Positions 35,214-54,299 of a stretch of 64,000 bases of DNA are shown here, piece after piece (the stretch's first letter is position 1; each line of letters begins with the position of its first letter). The notes beneath the pieces are model-generated. The model was not told the origin of the DNA. It saw nothing but the letters and a program-made list of their open reading frames with translations, and did no database searches. This stretch comes from Oscarella lobularis (taxonomy: Eukaryota; Porifera; Homoscleromorpha; Homosclerophorida; Oscarellidae), in NCBI RefSeq assembly GCF_947507565.1, contig NC_089192.1:124001-188000 (forward strand), read 5' to 3'. Made by a program: the position numbers and the translations under genes.

Positions 35214-35410
35214 GTCTTAATCTTCTGACGAATGATGAGCTGAAGGTGAGACTTCGTGAAATGGAATCCAAAGTGAAAGTTCTCGAGGAACGAGTGGCAA
35301 AGTGCGAACAATTAGGCGGAAAAACCGAATCAGGAAATTCAGCTCTTCTAGCGACTTTCTTTCTATTATGGATAGTGAATCCAATAGTGTTTCGCTTTCT
35401 AATAAAATAA
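35214..35410 (+). CDS. C-terminus of a tail-anchored coiled-coil protein (5' end in gap)
   Basis: Only the last exon is visible. It encodes a coiled coil (LKVRLREMESKVKVLEERVA), a short linker KCEQLGGKTESGNS and a single hydrophobic segment (LLATFFLLWIVNPIVFRF) followed only by LIK, then the stop at 35408-35410, which overlaps an AATAAA. This is the layout of a tail-anchored membrane protein of ER, mitochondria or peroxisome. The family cannot be named from the fragment. Confidence 0.65.
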
Positions 35411-35476
35411 AAAGATAATTAAATTTGCTAATTCGATTATATTCACATGCTTATACCATTTCGTTGTCACGCAGCG

Positions 35477-36691
<1,215 letters not shown>

Positions 36692-36927
36692 TAACGAAAA
36701 ATTGATTTTTGTAGTTTTGCCGCTTGCTCGTTGTGACAGTTTAATTGTGAATGAAAGCGCTTGTAACCATGGTAATAGGATCGTCACCTGGTACGATGTC
36801 TCCTCCCACTTTGCCGCAACCTCGTGCCGAACAAACTCGTGACTTTGTTTCCCCAAAGGAGTGTAGGAGGGACAGGATCTCACCTATCATTCGCTGTGCA
36901 TCCTCTCAACCGACCACCAACAAAGTC

Positions 36928-38126
<1,199 letters not shown>

Positions 38127-38354
38127 AGGCCCAACTCGAAATTATGCTGACTTGTACGTAAATCTTTGTCTGCCTCTTTTTGATATATGTGTGTATGAGT
38201 GTGCAAACTAATAAAAAGCCTACTTCTCGTGGGTTCGACGCCGCCCTTTCATATTCAGATAGAGCACGTGGGCTCTTCCTCTTACATCGAGCCTCCACCC
38301 CAAACAACGACACCCACCGCGAATAGTTCGCTGTTTACGCTCCCTAGGCTACTC

Positions 38355-39457
38355 ATGCCAAAGCTGAGAGCCTTGGCAAGTTCACCAACACCACAAAAAA
38401 ATCTTTTTTATACAAACTATTCTTTATATAGATATGCGTCTTCTGCGTCGTTTCTACGGCATCGTCGCAATGTCCTCTAGGCGAATACAACGCCACGATC
38501 TCATCAAACGTTACAGCGAATCGGGAAAACGACCAATGCTCGATGTGTAATATACAATGTACGCCTCAAACTCAATGTAGTGGACCTGAAAACACGGATT
38601 GCGCCAAGTGCCGTCACTTTGTCTCGCAAACGCAATGCGTGTCGTCGTGTCCGGCTCACTACGTAGCGAACAAGTGCGTCGACTCGTGTCCCGACGGCAC
38701 GTACAGCGCCGTCGCCGGACCGAAAGCCGAATGTCTACCGTGCCCAAACGAATGCAATCAAACTTGTATGGGAATAGGGAATTGTTTGACGTATGTATGC
38801 AAGCCCTCTCGATCAACCCGTCTTACATTTAGTTTTCTCTCTCTCTTAGAAGCGGCGGTGGTCTGAATGGACGAGAAAAGGCGGCTCTCATTGTCGGCCT
38901 CTCTCTTCTCGTCGTCGTCATCGCTCTCTGGTTTCTCCTCTATTTCTACGTGAAACTAAAGCGATTGCGAGGCGGGCACAATATGAAGGATACGAAAGAC
39001 ACGACGCGAGAATCGGCAAGCGAACCTCGACTAGCCATCATTGAACTGACGGTAAAAAAACCCCACCTTAAATAAAAGAAAAGAATTATTTTCTGACAGC
39101 AATCAGCGTTCGCTGTCAATCCTACTCAATACGCCGACGACTGGATAGAAGAGCAAGAAGTCACGACCGTAGACTGGGTAAAGAAAAGACTATTGGTGGT
39201 ATCCACTCCCCTATATCTATGATACACGTACAGTTATCTGGTGAACAAAGAGTTACCTTGGATAATCCCCTCTTTAAAAATTCGACAAACGGCGGTAGTC
39301 CAAGTCGACTTCATGCAAGTGACGACGACGACGACGAAGATGACGACGAAATTCTAAATCAACAGGTGTTTAAAATAAAAAATATTGCGAAAATCACGAT
39401 GTGCCGTAGGTCGAATCGTCGCCTCCTACTAGCAACTTTACAAACAGCCCTTCGTAA
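38355..39457 (+). CDS. Furin-like repeat single-pass receptor, ErbB-ectodomain-like, no kinase
   Basis: Exon 1 is tiny (MPKLRAL) and splices through a GC donor (CTTG|GCAAGT) to ICVFCVVSTAS, which completes a signal peptide. A furin-like cysteine-rich region follows (CPLGEYNATISS, CSMCNIQCTPQTQCSGPENT, DCAKCRHFVSQTQCVSSC, KCVDSCPDGTYS, CLPCPNECNQTC). This is the pattern of EGFR/insulin-receptor furin repeats. The membrane segment is AALIVGLSLLVVVIALWFLL, with a basic stop-transfer (KLKRLRGG). The cytoplasmic part is about 110 residues with NPTQYADDW, TLDNPLF and an acidic run, ending at 39457. There are no L domains and no kinase. Family unassigned. Confidence 0.75.
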
Positions 39458-39577
39458 ATATATTGAAACAGCGCACGACGTCTATAAACTAGAAGATAGA
39501 TACAAAAAAACAAAAGCCAATCTAAAAGTATTAAAGTATAAAGAAAATTTCTAACGGAACTAGCCTGCGCTCGCGTT

Positions 39578-42500
39578 CTACGCGTTACCGTATATAGGCT
39601 GCTCCTCCTGACCAGCAATAACGTCCTGATTACCATAGATATCGTCCAATTGAGGAGAAGAAACGCCGTCAATCGTATCCTGATTCCCGTAGAGCTCCTC
39701 CTCCTCCTCGCCGACGACGGGAAGAGCCGAATCCGTGTTCTCATACAACTCCTCTCCTTCTTCGTATCCCGTCAACGTCGCCGGCATCGACGACAATCGT
39801 CCGCGTTCGTTTTTATGCAAACCCGATCGTCGCGGATCGACTTTCGACTCGGTCATGGATCGAGCCGGAATATTTTGATATAATTGCTCCGGATCGTCGC
39901 GATCTTCGCTTTCGCCCGTCACTAATTGCCGTTTGAGTTTTTCCACGTCCGCTTTCCAGTTCGGCGTCTTCTCCTCCTTCGTTTCGACGGGAGAAACGAT
40001 TCGTTTTTTCGGCGTGGGAGCGCGAAGAAGCGGTTTCTTGGCAACGGCGGGAGGCGGAGCCGACGAATTCTCATCGGGTGCTTCGTAAATATCGTCTTCT
40101 TCTACGTCTTTTTTCGGAGTTTCGTCGAGTCCTATATAGAGTTCGTCTTCGTCTTCGCCAATCGAATTCAACGGCTCCGATTTGCCCGTGAAAGCGACGT
40201 ACGCATCGCTGGGCACTCGTTCAACATTTCGTCGCGATTTATCAACCACGTCACTCGTATCAATATAATAAGCATCGTCTTCATTTTCCTCCTTCGTCTT
40301 TTGACGATAATCATTCCCGTCGATATAATACGCTTCCTCTTCCTCCTCTTTGGGAGCGATTTTGGAACGAGTAGCAATAAATGTTTTCTTTCTATCGTTA
40401 TTTGGACTATCGGCGTCCACTTCCAAATAAATTTCGTCGTCTTCCGACGGTCTCGGCGGCGGAACGGGCGGCGATAGCGCCGACTTTGACGGATCCTTCA
40501 TCGTGGGCACGGAAAACGTGTTCCCCGTCAAATCGCCGGTCAGGGAGCCGCACGACGGCGAGCGCGACGACGGTGGAAAGGGAAAACGCGTGGCGGGACG
40601 CTCTGGAACGGGCGGCGCTTCTGGATCTTTGATTTCTCGTAGAGGATTCATTTCCATTGGAGAGACGGACTCCTTCTGCACGTCGCCGCGAGTGACGGAG
40701 TCTTTGACGTTGACGAAGGTCAGGTCGTCGGAAACGACGAGTTTCCCGCGACGATTGCTCGCCGATCGCGCGCAACAGACGATGCAGACAATAAAGAGAA
40801 TAATGAGGATAAGTCCTCCACCAGAACTGGCTCCAATAATAATATACAACATCAAGTTGTCGTCCTTGGGAGAAGACGATGTTCCATTTACTGTGGATCT
40901 AATAGTAGTAGTGAAGTTAGATGACGAGAAAGTTGCCCTTTCCGTCGTGGAAACAGTCGCAGGTTTTTCGGAAATTATGTTGCACTTTTCTCCGACGACT
41001 TTGTAGCCGTTTTTACATTCCGTGCACACGACGTCGCTTTGACAAGCGCTACACCCTTCGGAACACGGAAAACACGTCACATTAATTAGCACCGGTGCAA
41101 AGGTCGTAGCAAAAGTCGGAACCGTAGTTGCTTTCACAGTCGACGGAGGATTCGTCGTCGTCGTAGGGGCTAAAGTCGACCGAGAAGTCATAGTCGTATT
41201 TATTATAGCGGCTAAAGTCGACTGAGTAGTCGTAGTCGTATTTGTTTGAGTAGTCGTAGTCGTATTTATTTTCGTTGTTGTAGCGGCTAAAGTCGACTGA
41301 GTAGTTGTGTTGCTCTGAGAAGTCGTTATCGTTTTCGTTGTCGCTGCTGGAGTCGTCGGATTCGTCGTTGTTGGGTTTTCCGGCTCGTAGTATCCGTCTC
41401 TGCACGAGGCGCATCGTGGCGCGGCGGCGGCGTCGTCGACAATTACGTCGCAGCCCGTCTCGTAAAGGCGGCAATAGTCGAGAGATTTTTTACTCACCGA
41501 GACGTTGGAGACGCATTCGCGCGAGTTGGCGTCGAATTGGCACTCGTATGGACTTCCTAGTGTCTCGCACGTGGAGCAGGACGACTGGGCAAGACGAGAA
41601 CAGCTGTACACGGTAACTGCAAGAAGAGAAAATCGCGTTGTCTCGAAAAAACGAACGAATAAACATACCGTTCTGATAATTTAAAAGCGGCACGTTGTCC
41701 AAGAGAATTCTAAGTGTACCATTTACCTCCGCCTTTTCTCCACCACGTACGTCAAATGAAGAAGGCCACGCCAATGCGACGCTTTGAGAAGCACTCGAAT
41801 ACGATGCAGGAACAGAGACGTTTCCACTGACACCAAAATCAAATACGCAGGTAAAATTCTACACGAATTTCGGAAGTAGCAAAGCTTAGACATTCGGCAT
41901 AAGATACACTTACGTCGGAATATGACGAAGGAATGTGAACTACGCTCACGTTAATCGTTTTCCGAGCTCCTTCTGGTAAATAGAGCGAATGTTGAGTTGG
42001 GATAACGGACGGACATTTTCCTTGAGATGCTATCCAAGATTTTGTCTTGCAGTCCGATAGAAAAGAACACCTAGAATTCGTGTAAGTTTACTTTTCACAT
42101 TTTTTTCCACAACTCACTTCTGCTCGGAATGACACCAACCGCAGCCAATCGACTTCTCCGTAAGACACAAGGTGCAATTAGTTAAAAGTCGACAGTCCGC
42201 CACCAAGGAGATAACCTAATACACAAGATAATTTGATTTCCAAGCCCCCTCCCTCCCTATAAATAGATTCTTCTACCTTTGATTTATCCGTGAGAGCGTA
42301 GAGATAACTTCCCTTTGCACTCAATTCCAACTGAACAATACCCTCAATCGACTTGTCACTTCCAACAACCGACTGATTCCCAACGTTTATCTAACGCAAA
42401 GTAAATGTTTATTCGAAGACACTCCCTTCCGCCTCCCTTACTCTTCGTATCCCATCCCTTCGTCCCAAAGACAAGAAGACTTCATCCTTTCCGTCGACGA

Positions 42501-43416
42501 CGCCGGCGCTAATCGAAGCGAACGTCGTCGTCGCCCCGGGAGATCGAGTATAAACGACGCGACCGGAAATTCCACGACCTCCGGAGCCGGAGGAAGGAAA
42601 AGTCGCATTGAATCTCTCGTCGATTTTCTCGAGCGAAAAAGCGCAAACAGCCGACGAATTCGTCGTCGAATTGAGAAAAATTCCAAGCAAGTATTGACCA
42701 GATAACAAACGACTCGACGTCGCCACTAACAAGAGATCATAATCGTCGCACAACAAAAGGGCCGATTGTCGAGAAACGGCATGACGTCCACTATCAAAAC
42801 CCCTCAGAATCGACTCATGTGAACCCTTATCCATCCCCAAACGATCCGCAGCGAAATAGATAAAAGATTTCGAGCTGAATCCAACGACAAACGCCAATCG
42901 ATCCGTCTCATTTACAACGATCATAGAAACGTTTCGTATCAAATCAAAATAAACGATGACGATAGTCGACGAAACCCGACAATCGTCGCTCAACGGTTTC
43001 GTCGCATAATAAAGATATTCCCCATTCGACGAAAAAGTCGACGATGACGTCGCCTTCGTCAAAAACGACGTCGACGATCGATTAAGACGAGAATTCGCCG
43101 CCATCTCAATCGAAGTCGTTTTATTTGTCGTCGCATTGAATAGAAAGCAAAATGAATTGCCGTTTCTCGTCGTGCAGGCGGCGACGAGCGACGAGTCGTC
43201 GTGCGTCGACAACGTCGTCGCATAATCGGTTACGTTGCACGATGACGACGATTTGGGAAAAGCGACAGTTCGATTTTCTTCGCCGATTTCGACGAGAGAA
43301 TCGGCGCTCGTCGCGAATATTCGTCCGCTTGAACGATCGAGTTGAAAGGCGAGATAGCACGAGGTCGTGGGGAGCGAAATTGTTAGGAGGAAGAGCGTTA
43401 TTAGTCGCTTCATCAT
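39578..43416 (-). CDS. Plexin-like receptor (Sema-PSI ectodomain) with YxN-rich cytoplasmic tail
   Basis: Start at 43416 or 43413 (signal MKRLITLFLLTISLPTTSC). The Sema domain covers the first 400 residues, including SSAVCAFSLEKIDERFNATF, a typical plexin/semaphorin motif. A PSI domain follows (DCRLLTNCTLCLTEKSIGCG, WCHSEQKCSFLSDC), an IPT-like region and a second PSI-like block (SCSTCETLGSPYECQFDANS). Then come a Thr-rich stalk of repeated NTTT/TTT units, a short furin-like block (CFPCSEGCSACQSDVVCTEC), and the membrane segment (LYIIIGASSGGGLILIILFI). The tail of about 400 residues has proline motifs (PPVPPPRP) and tyrosine motifs: YLEV, YYID, YIGL, YEAP, YQNI, YENT, YGNQ twice, YGNA. No RasGAP domain. 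It ends at 39578, convergent with the previous gene. Confidence 0.82.
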
Positions 43417-43860
43417 TGCGCTAAAGGGAAGAGTAAAGGATAAGTGCACAGGGAATAGGCGGGGCTGAGGTCGATCTCAAAACACGGTACAGGCAAATCG
43501 TCGATCTCGAGACCGGAAAAAAACGGATCGGCTCCAAGTCCCGCGTTCGAAACTTCGCCCTTTTTGCGTGACGAGCGCTAATGAGATGCTCTCGACCCCC
43601 CAATTGCGAGACTCCGGGCAAATCGAATTGATTTCGCGGTCTCGTTGAATGCGGGAAGTGCTCTATTACCTTTCTCGTTCGTTGCTCGTGCTCGTTGAGC
43701 GTCGATGTGAAGGCTTAGAATGACATTTGCACGACGCACGCCGTCTATTTTCGGCGCACGCGTAATGCCGCCGCTTACGTGGTCACGGGATCATTTGCAA
43801 TATGTGTACCAAAGAGCAGAAAAAAAATATAACAATAATTCCGAAACCTTTGTGTCTCGG
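43417..43860. other. Intergenic, upstream of the plexin-like gene
   Basis: No ORF of note. A tRNA-like string with TTCGAA near 43540-43620 on the minus strand does not fold into a proper cloverleaf. Promoter elements of the plexin-like gene and the 3' UTR of the EGF-repeat gene must both lie here. Confidence 0.5.
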
Positions 43861-50068
<6,208 letters not shown>

Positions 50069-50151
50069 GCCGGTGGAAAAGTTCCGGTAGCGCACGTTAC
50101 AACAGCAAGATTTAAATAATTGAAAATATTCGCATTCTGAGTATTTGCATG

Positions 50152-50862
50152 TCAATCGCACTCCCAAATAAGCGTGTAATTCTTCGCTTCGTTGCTATCC
50201 CAATACGTCTCGCCGTCGACGTCGAGACGAGCGGCAAAGCGTGCCGTCGATTTCACGGCAAGCCGTTCTAAGGGAAGACGCAATTCGACGCGAAAGACGT
50301 CCACGAGTGACGACGGACTGTCAATCCACTCTCCGCTGACGTCATCGTACGTAGTCCAATCATCAAGCGACATTCGAACGGCAAGAGATTTTAAAAATCC
50401 GACATTTTTCACTAGAAAATACACGGAAACGTTCGCTTCGTCGTCAACAGTCGACGGCACGACGGACGCGCCGTGAAAATGCACGACGTTGCCTGACAAT
50501 ATAAAATTTTCGATTTCTTTCTCCGTTGGACTGGCGTCGCTCTTAGCGGGCGGCACCGCTTCGAGAACTCGGCACGAAGACGCGCGACGTCGTCGTTGTG
50601 CGACGATGGTGGCGGGAAGATCGACGGACGAGTCGCAACGATCTATTGGCGAGTGATGACTGTCTTTTTCGTCTACTGTGAATTGAATCTTTTTTGATTT
50701 TGAGAATCTTTTTTTGGGAGAGCGGACAGTATGCTGATTATGACTAGATAGTGACTTATTCTGTGTGGTGTACCTGTTAGAGTATGTTCTCTGGAAATGA
50801 TGGAATGGTCTTAGGAGAACTGTGGCTAATTTATAGACGAGAAAGGAGAGTAGCACTAGCAT
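50152..50862 (-). CDS. PP1 glycogen-targeting regulatory subunit (CBM21, PPP1R3 family), intronless
   Basis: Single exon, about 236 residues, ATG at 50862. The N-terminus is hydrophobic (MLVLLSFLVYKLATVLLRPF), probably a membrane anchor or signal-anchor. A PP1-docking RVxF-type motif follows a basic run (KKIQFTV). The CBM21 domain reads VYFLVKNVGFLKSLAVRMSL, DDWTTYDDVSGEWID, VFRVELRLPLE, ARFAARLDVDGETYWDSNEA and KNYTLIWECD at the C-terminus. WDSNEAKNY corresponds to the family's WDNNxGxNY. It would bring protein phosphatase 1 to glycogen. Head-to-head with ARL6IP4 (99 bp). The EGF-receptor gene starts 83 bp beyond its stop on the same strand. Confidence 0.87.
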   Translation of the reverse strand: MLVLLSFLVYKLATVLLRPFHHFQRTYSNRYTTQNKSLSSHNQHTVRSPKKRFSKSKKIQFTVDEKDSHHSPIDRCDSSVDLPATIVAQRRRRASSCRVLEAVPPAKSDASPTEKEIENFILSGNVVHFHGASVVPSTVDDEANVSVYFLVKNVGFLKSLAVRMSLDDWTTYDDVSGEWIDSPSSLVDVFRVELRLPLERLAVKSTARFAARLDVDGETYWDSNEAKNYTLIWECD

Positions 50863-50961
50863 GTCAATCAATCAATCAATGTGACGTCATAGAGACGTTT
50901 TCCTATACGGGATTGGTATTAGGTTGCCCGGATTGAAGTTCGTTCTCTCGCAAAAAACTGA
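50863..50961. promoter_or_regulatory. Bidirectional promoter PPP1R3-like/ARL6IP4
   Basis: A 99-bp interval. It contains four AATC tandem units, TGACGTCA (CRE palindrome) at 50882 and CCTATACGGG at about 50903. The last is shared with other promoters in the window. Confidence 0.5.
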
Positions 50962-51569
50962 ATGGGAAAGCGAAAAAGAAAGCGTTCGACTGAAATAGAA
51001 GACTCCGATTCATCGGATTCTAGCCTGTCGAGTGAAAACGACGACGCCAAGGCTAAGAAACGCAAATCAGAAACGAAGAAAACGAAGAAGAGGAAAAAGG
51101 AGAAAAAGAAGAAGAAAAAGGAAAAGAAGAAGAAGAAACGAATAGAAAAGCACGCAGAGGCCCATCCAATAGAGCCTACAAAGTACACCAAAAATATACA
51201 AAATTAAAAAATTAGATTGAATTACTTACAGAACGCCACGCGGTCCCATGACCAAAGAGCAATGGGAAAAGGAAGAGAGCGTCATACGTAGAGTATACGA
51301 TCCTGAAACGGGTCGAAACAGGTGGAAGAAAAAACCAATAAATACATAAATTAATTAAAAATTCACTATATCTTATTTGTAGACTTGTAAAAGGAAGCGG
51401 GGAAATTCTCGAGGAGATAGTAAGCCGCGATAGACATCTGCAGATAAACAAAGCAAGAAATTTAAATTCAATTCCTAATTTTATTAGCTAATATGTATAC
51501 ATGTAGCAAGCGACACAGGGAGATGGCCTATCCTTTCAATACCATGCCGGACTCATAAGAAAATCTTAA
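50962..51569 (+). CDS. ARL6IP4: ARL6IP4 (SRp25-type splicing regulator)
   Basis: Nuclear Ser/Lys-rich protein. Exon 1 encodes MGKRKRKRSTEIEDSDSSDS and a very long Lys-rich run (KEKKKKKKEKKKKKRIEKH). The conserved C-terminus is spread over three short exons: TPRGPMTKEQWEKEESVIRR-VYDPETGRNR, then LVKGSGEILEEIVSRDRHLQ-INK, and QATQGDGLSFQYHAGLIRKS with stop at 51567-51569. These match human GPMTKEQYEAQQSVIRRVVD and INKQATRGDGLSFQ. The last intron uses a GC donor (AACAAA|GCAAGAAAT); no GT donor keeps the INK-QAT join. Confidence 0.9.
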
Positions 51570-51614
51570 TTAAAATACACTTATTGATATAATATCAATA
51601 AAAAATTTTTCTAA

Positions 51615-52022
51615 TCACAATACACTCCGATGTCGCACTGTATACCAACCAACGTCTACGCAGACAAAAATGAGTAGTAACCATACGGGAACAAAGGCGG
51701 CGAATGTGGATATTTCCCTTTCGGACGATCTAACGGCGATCATTGCATCGGCGGCGACTTTTAGCGTGAGAATTATGAGTAGAACGATCATGCGACGCGT
51801 GCTTGGCGGCGCTGCGATCGCCGCCGCGGCGCGATCTCGACGCACGTGCGTCACGAGACGTCGAATGAGGAGAAATGCAAGAACGACGTCGAAAACGAAC
51901 GCTGGGGTCGAAATGGCGAGCCAGTGCCACGAGACTTTGTTGTCCACTTTCAGTGCGATGAAGATTAGGTAGAGAACGTTGATTGTCCACGTGAGAACGA
52001 CGCGAACGACGAATACGGCCAT
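51615..52022 (-). CDS. TMEM60: TMEM60-like four-pass membrane protein
   Basis: About 135 residues, four hydrophobic segments. The start chosen is ATG 52022 (MAVFVVRVVLTWTINVLYLI), which matches human TMEM60 RVLLTWLFTLLFLIMLVLKL in position and sequence. The next block LKVDNKVSWHWLAISTPAFV parallels human LDEKAPWNWFLIFIPVW. Then VWLLLIFVCVDVGWYTV at the end. The function of the family is unknown. A hydrophilic Arg/Ala loop (RRDRAAAAIAAPPSTRR) separates the two halves. Stop at 51615; convergent with ARL6IP4, 45 bp apart. Confidence 0.8.
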   Translation of the reverse strand: MAVFVVRVVLTWTINVLYLIFIALKVDNKVSWHWLAISTPAFVFDVVLAFLLIRRLVTHVRRDRAAAAIAAPPSTRRMIVLLIILTLKVAADAMIAVRSSEREISTFAAFVPVWLLLIFVCVDVGWYTVRHRSVL

Positions 52023-52338
52023 GATGTGGCGAGAGGTGAGGCCCCTTAGTTTTTCGAGGGTCTGCTGTCCGGTGGGACGCTCTAGCAATGTCTATTGGTG
52101 CTGAAGAAATCGAGAAAGGAGCGAATTCAGGGGCAGTTTTGATCGCTTTTGCAGAAAACGAGGACCCGGACTCGAAAGCCCGGACAATCAAACTATTTAC
52201 TATTGACGAAAAACCTTTAGCCATAGCACCTCAGCGCAATCTTGTTTGCCTCAACAAAAAATTTCTAGAACACAATGACTCGCGTCACCATCAAAATCTC
52301 GTCACCTTTATTTACTACCCCAATAATTAATTAATTAA

Positions 52339-52753
52339 TTAACTAAAAGCAGTAGATGAGATATTGGAGAATGTCCAAAAGTTGCCTTCTGTTGTTTCAC
52401 TGTGAGATGTTAGCCACTTTCTCCACGACACCTCTTTATTAATTTATTAAATTAATTAAAAATTTTTGTTTACGTAACGGACTTTCTCCTCAAGGCTTGA
52501 GCTTTAGATGCAACTTAGGACTGTTTTCTTACTCTGCGATAATGTTTCCTCTGTACAGAAAGCTTCTTTGACCATGTTTCGTACGATAATCTCCTTCAGA
52601 GCGTCAGGGAGGGCCCCCTACGATTCTCTTTCCAAAATTCGATCTCCGTTCTTCGTCTACGATCGATGCAAGGTCGATTTCTTCGCTTTGCGAGGATGAA
52701 CGACGCGCGCCGAGCTCGATTTCGCATCGCGAGATGGCGGAAAGGAGCTCCAT
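52339..52753 (-). CDS. Possible small three-exon gene, unrecognised
   Basis: Reading from ATG 52753: MELLSAISRCEIELGARRSS and EEIDLASI, a 48-bp GT-AG intron, then GALPDALKEIIVRNMVKEAF-CTEETLSQ, a canonical GTAAGA donor and an AT-rich intron typical of the window, then VSWRKWLTSHSETTEGNFWT and a stop at 52339. Phases join cleanly, giving about 91 residues. I do not recognise it. The alternative is chance open frames in the TMEM60 upstream region. Confidence 0.4.
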
Positions 52754-53166
52754 AGTCTCTAGAACGCGTCAGCGTGACAGTTCTATCTGACACTGGCACG
52801 TACAGTTCGTAAGACGAAGCCTGAAGATTCAAGAAGAAGAAAAGCGTTCGCCGCGACGTGCTCTACACGCCATTTTGAACTTGAACACGCGTCAGTGTGG
52901 CGTCACGCACGTGCAGCGTTACATCATTTCTTACCACTAGAGAATGATGGCCCGGTGTTCACCGTGTTGCCATCATGCAGAGCCTCCCACCGCTTACCGT
53001 ACGCGAGTGCATAACATAGTGTGACGTCATAGTTTTCATGCTGTCACATATTCACGTTGTCATTACAGCCGTTAGCTACTACTAGTACAGCTCAGTCCTA
53101 CCTACATACTGTAAATACAGTACTTGCATGATTGCTGTGTTTTCCTAATTAGGCGCTTTTCTGACG
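52754..53166. other. Intergenic
   Basis: No gene seen. It contains an imperfect inverted repeat ATGATGGC / GCCATCAT at 52943-52976 and TGACGTCA at about 53022. It ends at the TA flanking the MITE. Confidence 0.5.
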
Positions 53167-53168
53167 TA

Positions 53169-53878
53169 CAGTGCGTGCCAGCATAAATGGCCACAAAACG
53201 CGCGCTAAGATCACTGTAGATCACTCGCTGCAAGACATACAGTGTCACTGTGTGTCAACGAAAATCACTCTAATGCCTATTTTAAACAGGGATGTCAGTT
53301 TGATTTTTGTGGGACGTACTCCCAAAGATTTAAATTTTTTGCAAGTTTAGCGCGCGCTAATAAAAAAGTTTCTGAAATGGCAAATTTTGTAAAGGAAAGA
53401 ACATTTTCAAATTCGCCGATAATAAATTTCTAAACAATGCACGTGAGAAGCCATTTATAGAGTGAGTTTCTTTCTAACTTGATCCCTAACGGAAAAAAAT
53501 GCATTTCTATTTACGTCACGTGACATCCGTTTCTTTCCACCGAATTACTGTATTGAAAATCAAAGATAATGAAGTTTTAGAAAATGGTATAAAGTGACAG
53601 ACGAGTTTATGAAAGCCGTCATATGTTGTTTGAAACTGGAAAAAAACGAACTTTTCTGTGTTCTTAGCAAAACGTATAGAAACGTTGTCTGCGGTGAAAT
53701 CAAAACCGTTTTCTTACAAAATAGACGTAAATAGAAATGCTAGACTTCATTGGAAATCCTTGATGTGACGATCAAACGTCAAAACTACGCCAAATGTAAA
53801 CTACGCTCTGAATTCCTCGCGCGCTACTAAAAGTCCCGTTTGGCCATTTATGCTGGCACGAGCTGCTGGCACGCACTG
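53169..53878. mobile_element. Non-autonomous Tc1/mariner-type MITE, about 710 bp
   Basis: The left end reads CAGTGCGTGCCAGCATAAAT-GGCC. The right end is its inverted copy, ending TGGCACGCACTG, with the extra feature that CGTGCCAGCA is duplicated in the right arm with GCT between. Both ends are flanked by TA (53167-53168 and 53879-53880), the Tc1/mariner target duplication. The interior has no transposase and no long ORF. It includes a TTTAGCGCGCGCTAA palindrome. Near-identical terminal repeats suggest moderate age. Confidence 0.8.
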
Positions 53879-53924
53879 TACTGTATTTGATAATGTGCTC
53901 TGTATTTTAGGAGGACCTATGCAT

Positions 53925-53957
53925 GTGTACGGGTCATATTTCCTGTTACCCGTACAC
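53925..53957. repeat. Perfect 10-bp hairpin
   Basis: GTGTACGGGT at 53925-53934 and ACCCGTACAC at 53948-53957 with a 13-base loop. It lies 45 bp outside the MITE. Not followed by a T-run; function unknown. Confidence 0.6.
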
Positions 53958-54299
53958 GCGAACATACCCACCCATATACTGTACATGTGACTGGATACTT
54001 TTGATTGTGACGTCAGAGCGTGACAATCAAAACTGTCGTTTCGGTTTCTCAGCGCATTTATAACACGGAAAATAGCACAGATCAATTGGAAATAAGGGTT
54101 TCTAAGCATTTTTTTCGTTTCTGAAAGAAAAAACGCTTTATTCGCACCGTAAATCGCCTTTTTCGGGTCACCGTTTTGGGCCCCATTTCACGCATGCGCT
54201 TTACAAAGTAAGGGTTTTTCCTATGTGACGTCACAATACTGTACCGAACAGACGTACATACATACATACATACAGACACTTCCGGCCCTAAGATCACGT

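Noticed and set aside
34995-35311. Open frames through the N run
   Set aside because: Produced by unknown bases in the assembly gap.
43530-43620. tRNA-like sequence on the minus strand (GCCCGGA start, TTCGAAC, loop with CTCGTCA)
   Set aside because: The T-stem does not pair, the acceptor stem has no partner and position 37 of the would-be anticodon loop is a pyrimidine. At best a decayed tRNA-derived fragment.
51730-52224. 164-codon minus-strand frame rich in Arg, Ser and His
   Set aside because: Alternative frame of the TMEM60 gene; the TMEM60 frame has clear family similarity.
52088-52330. 80-codon plus-strand frame
   Set aside because: Antisense to the TMEM60 upstream region; no splice context or similarity.
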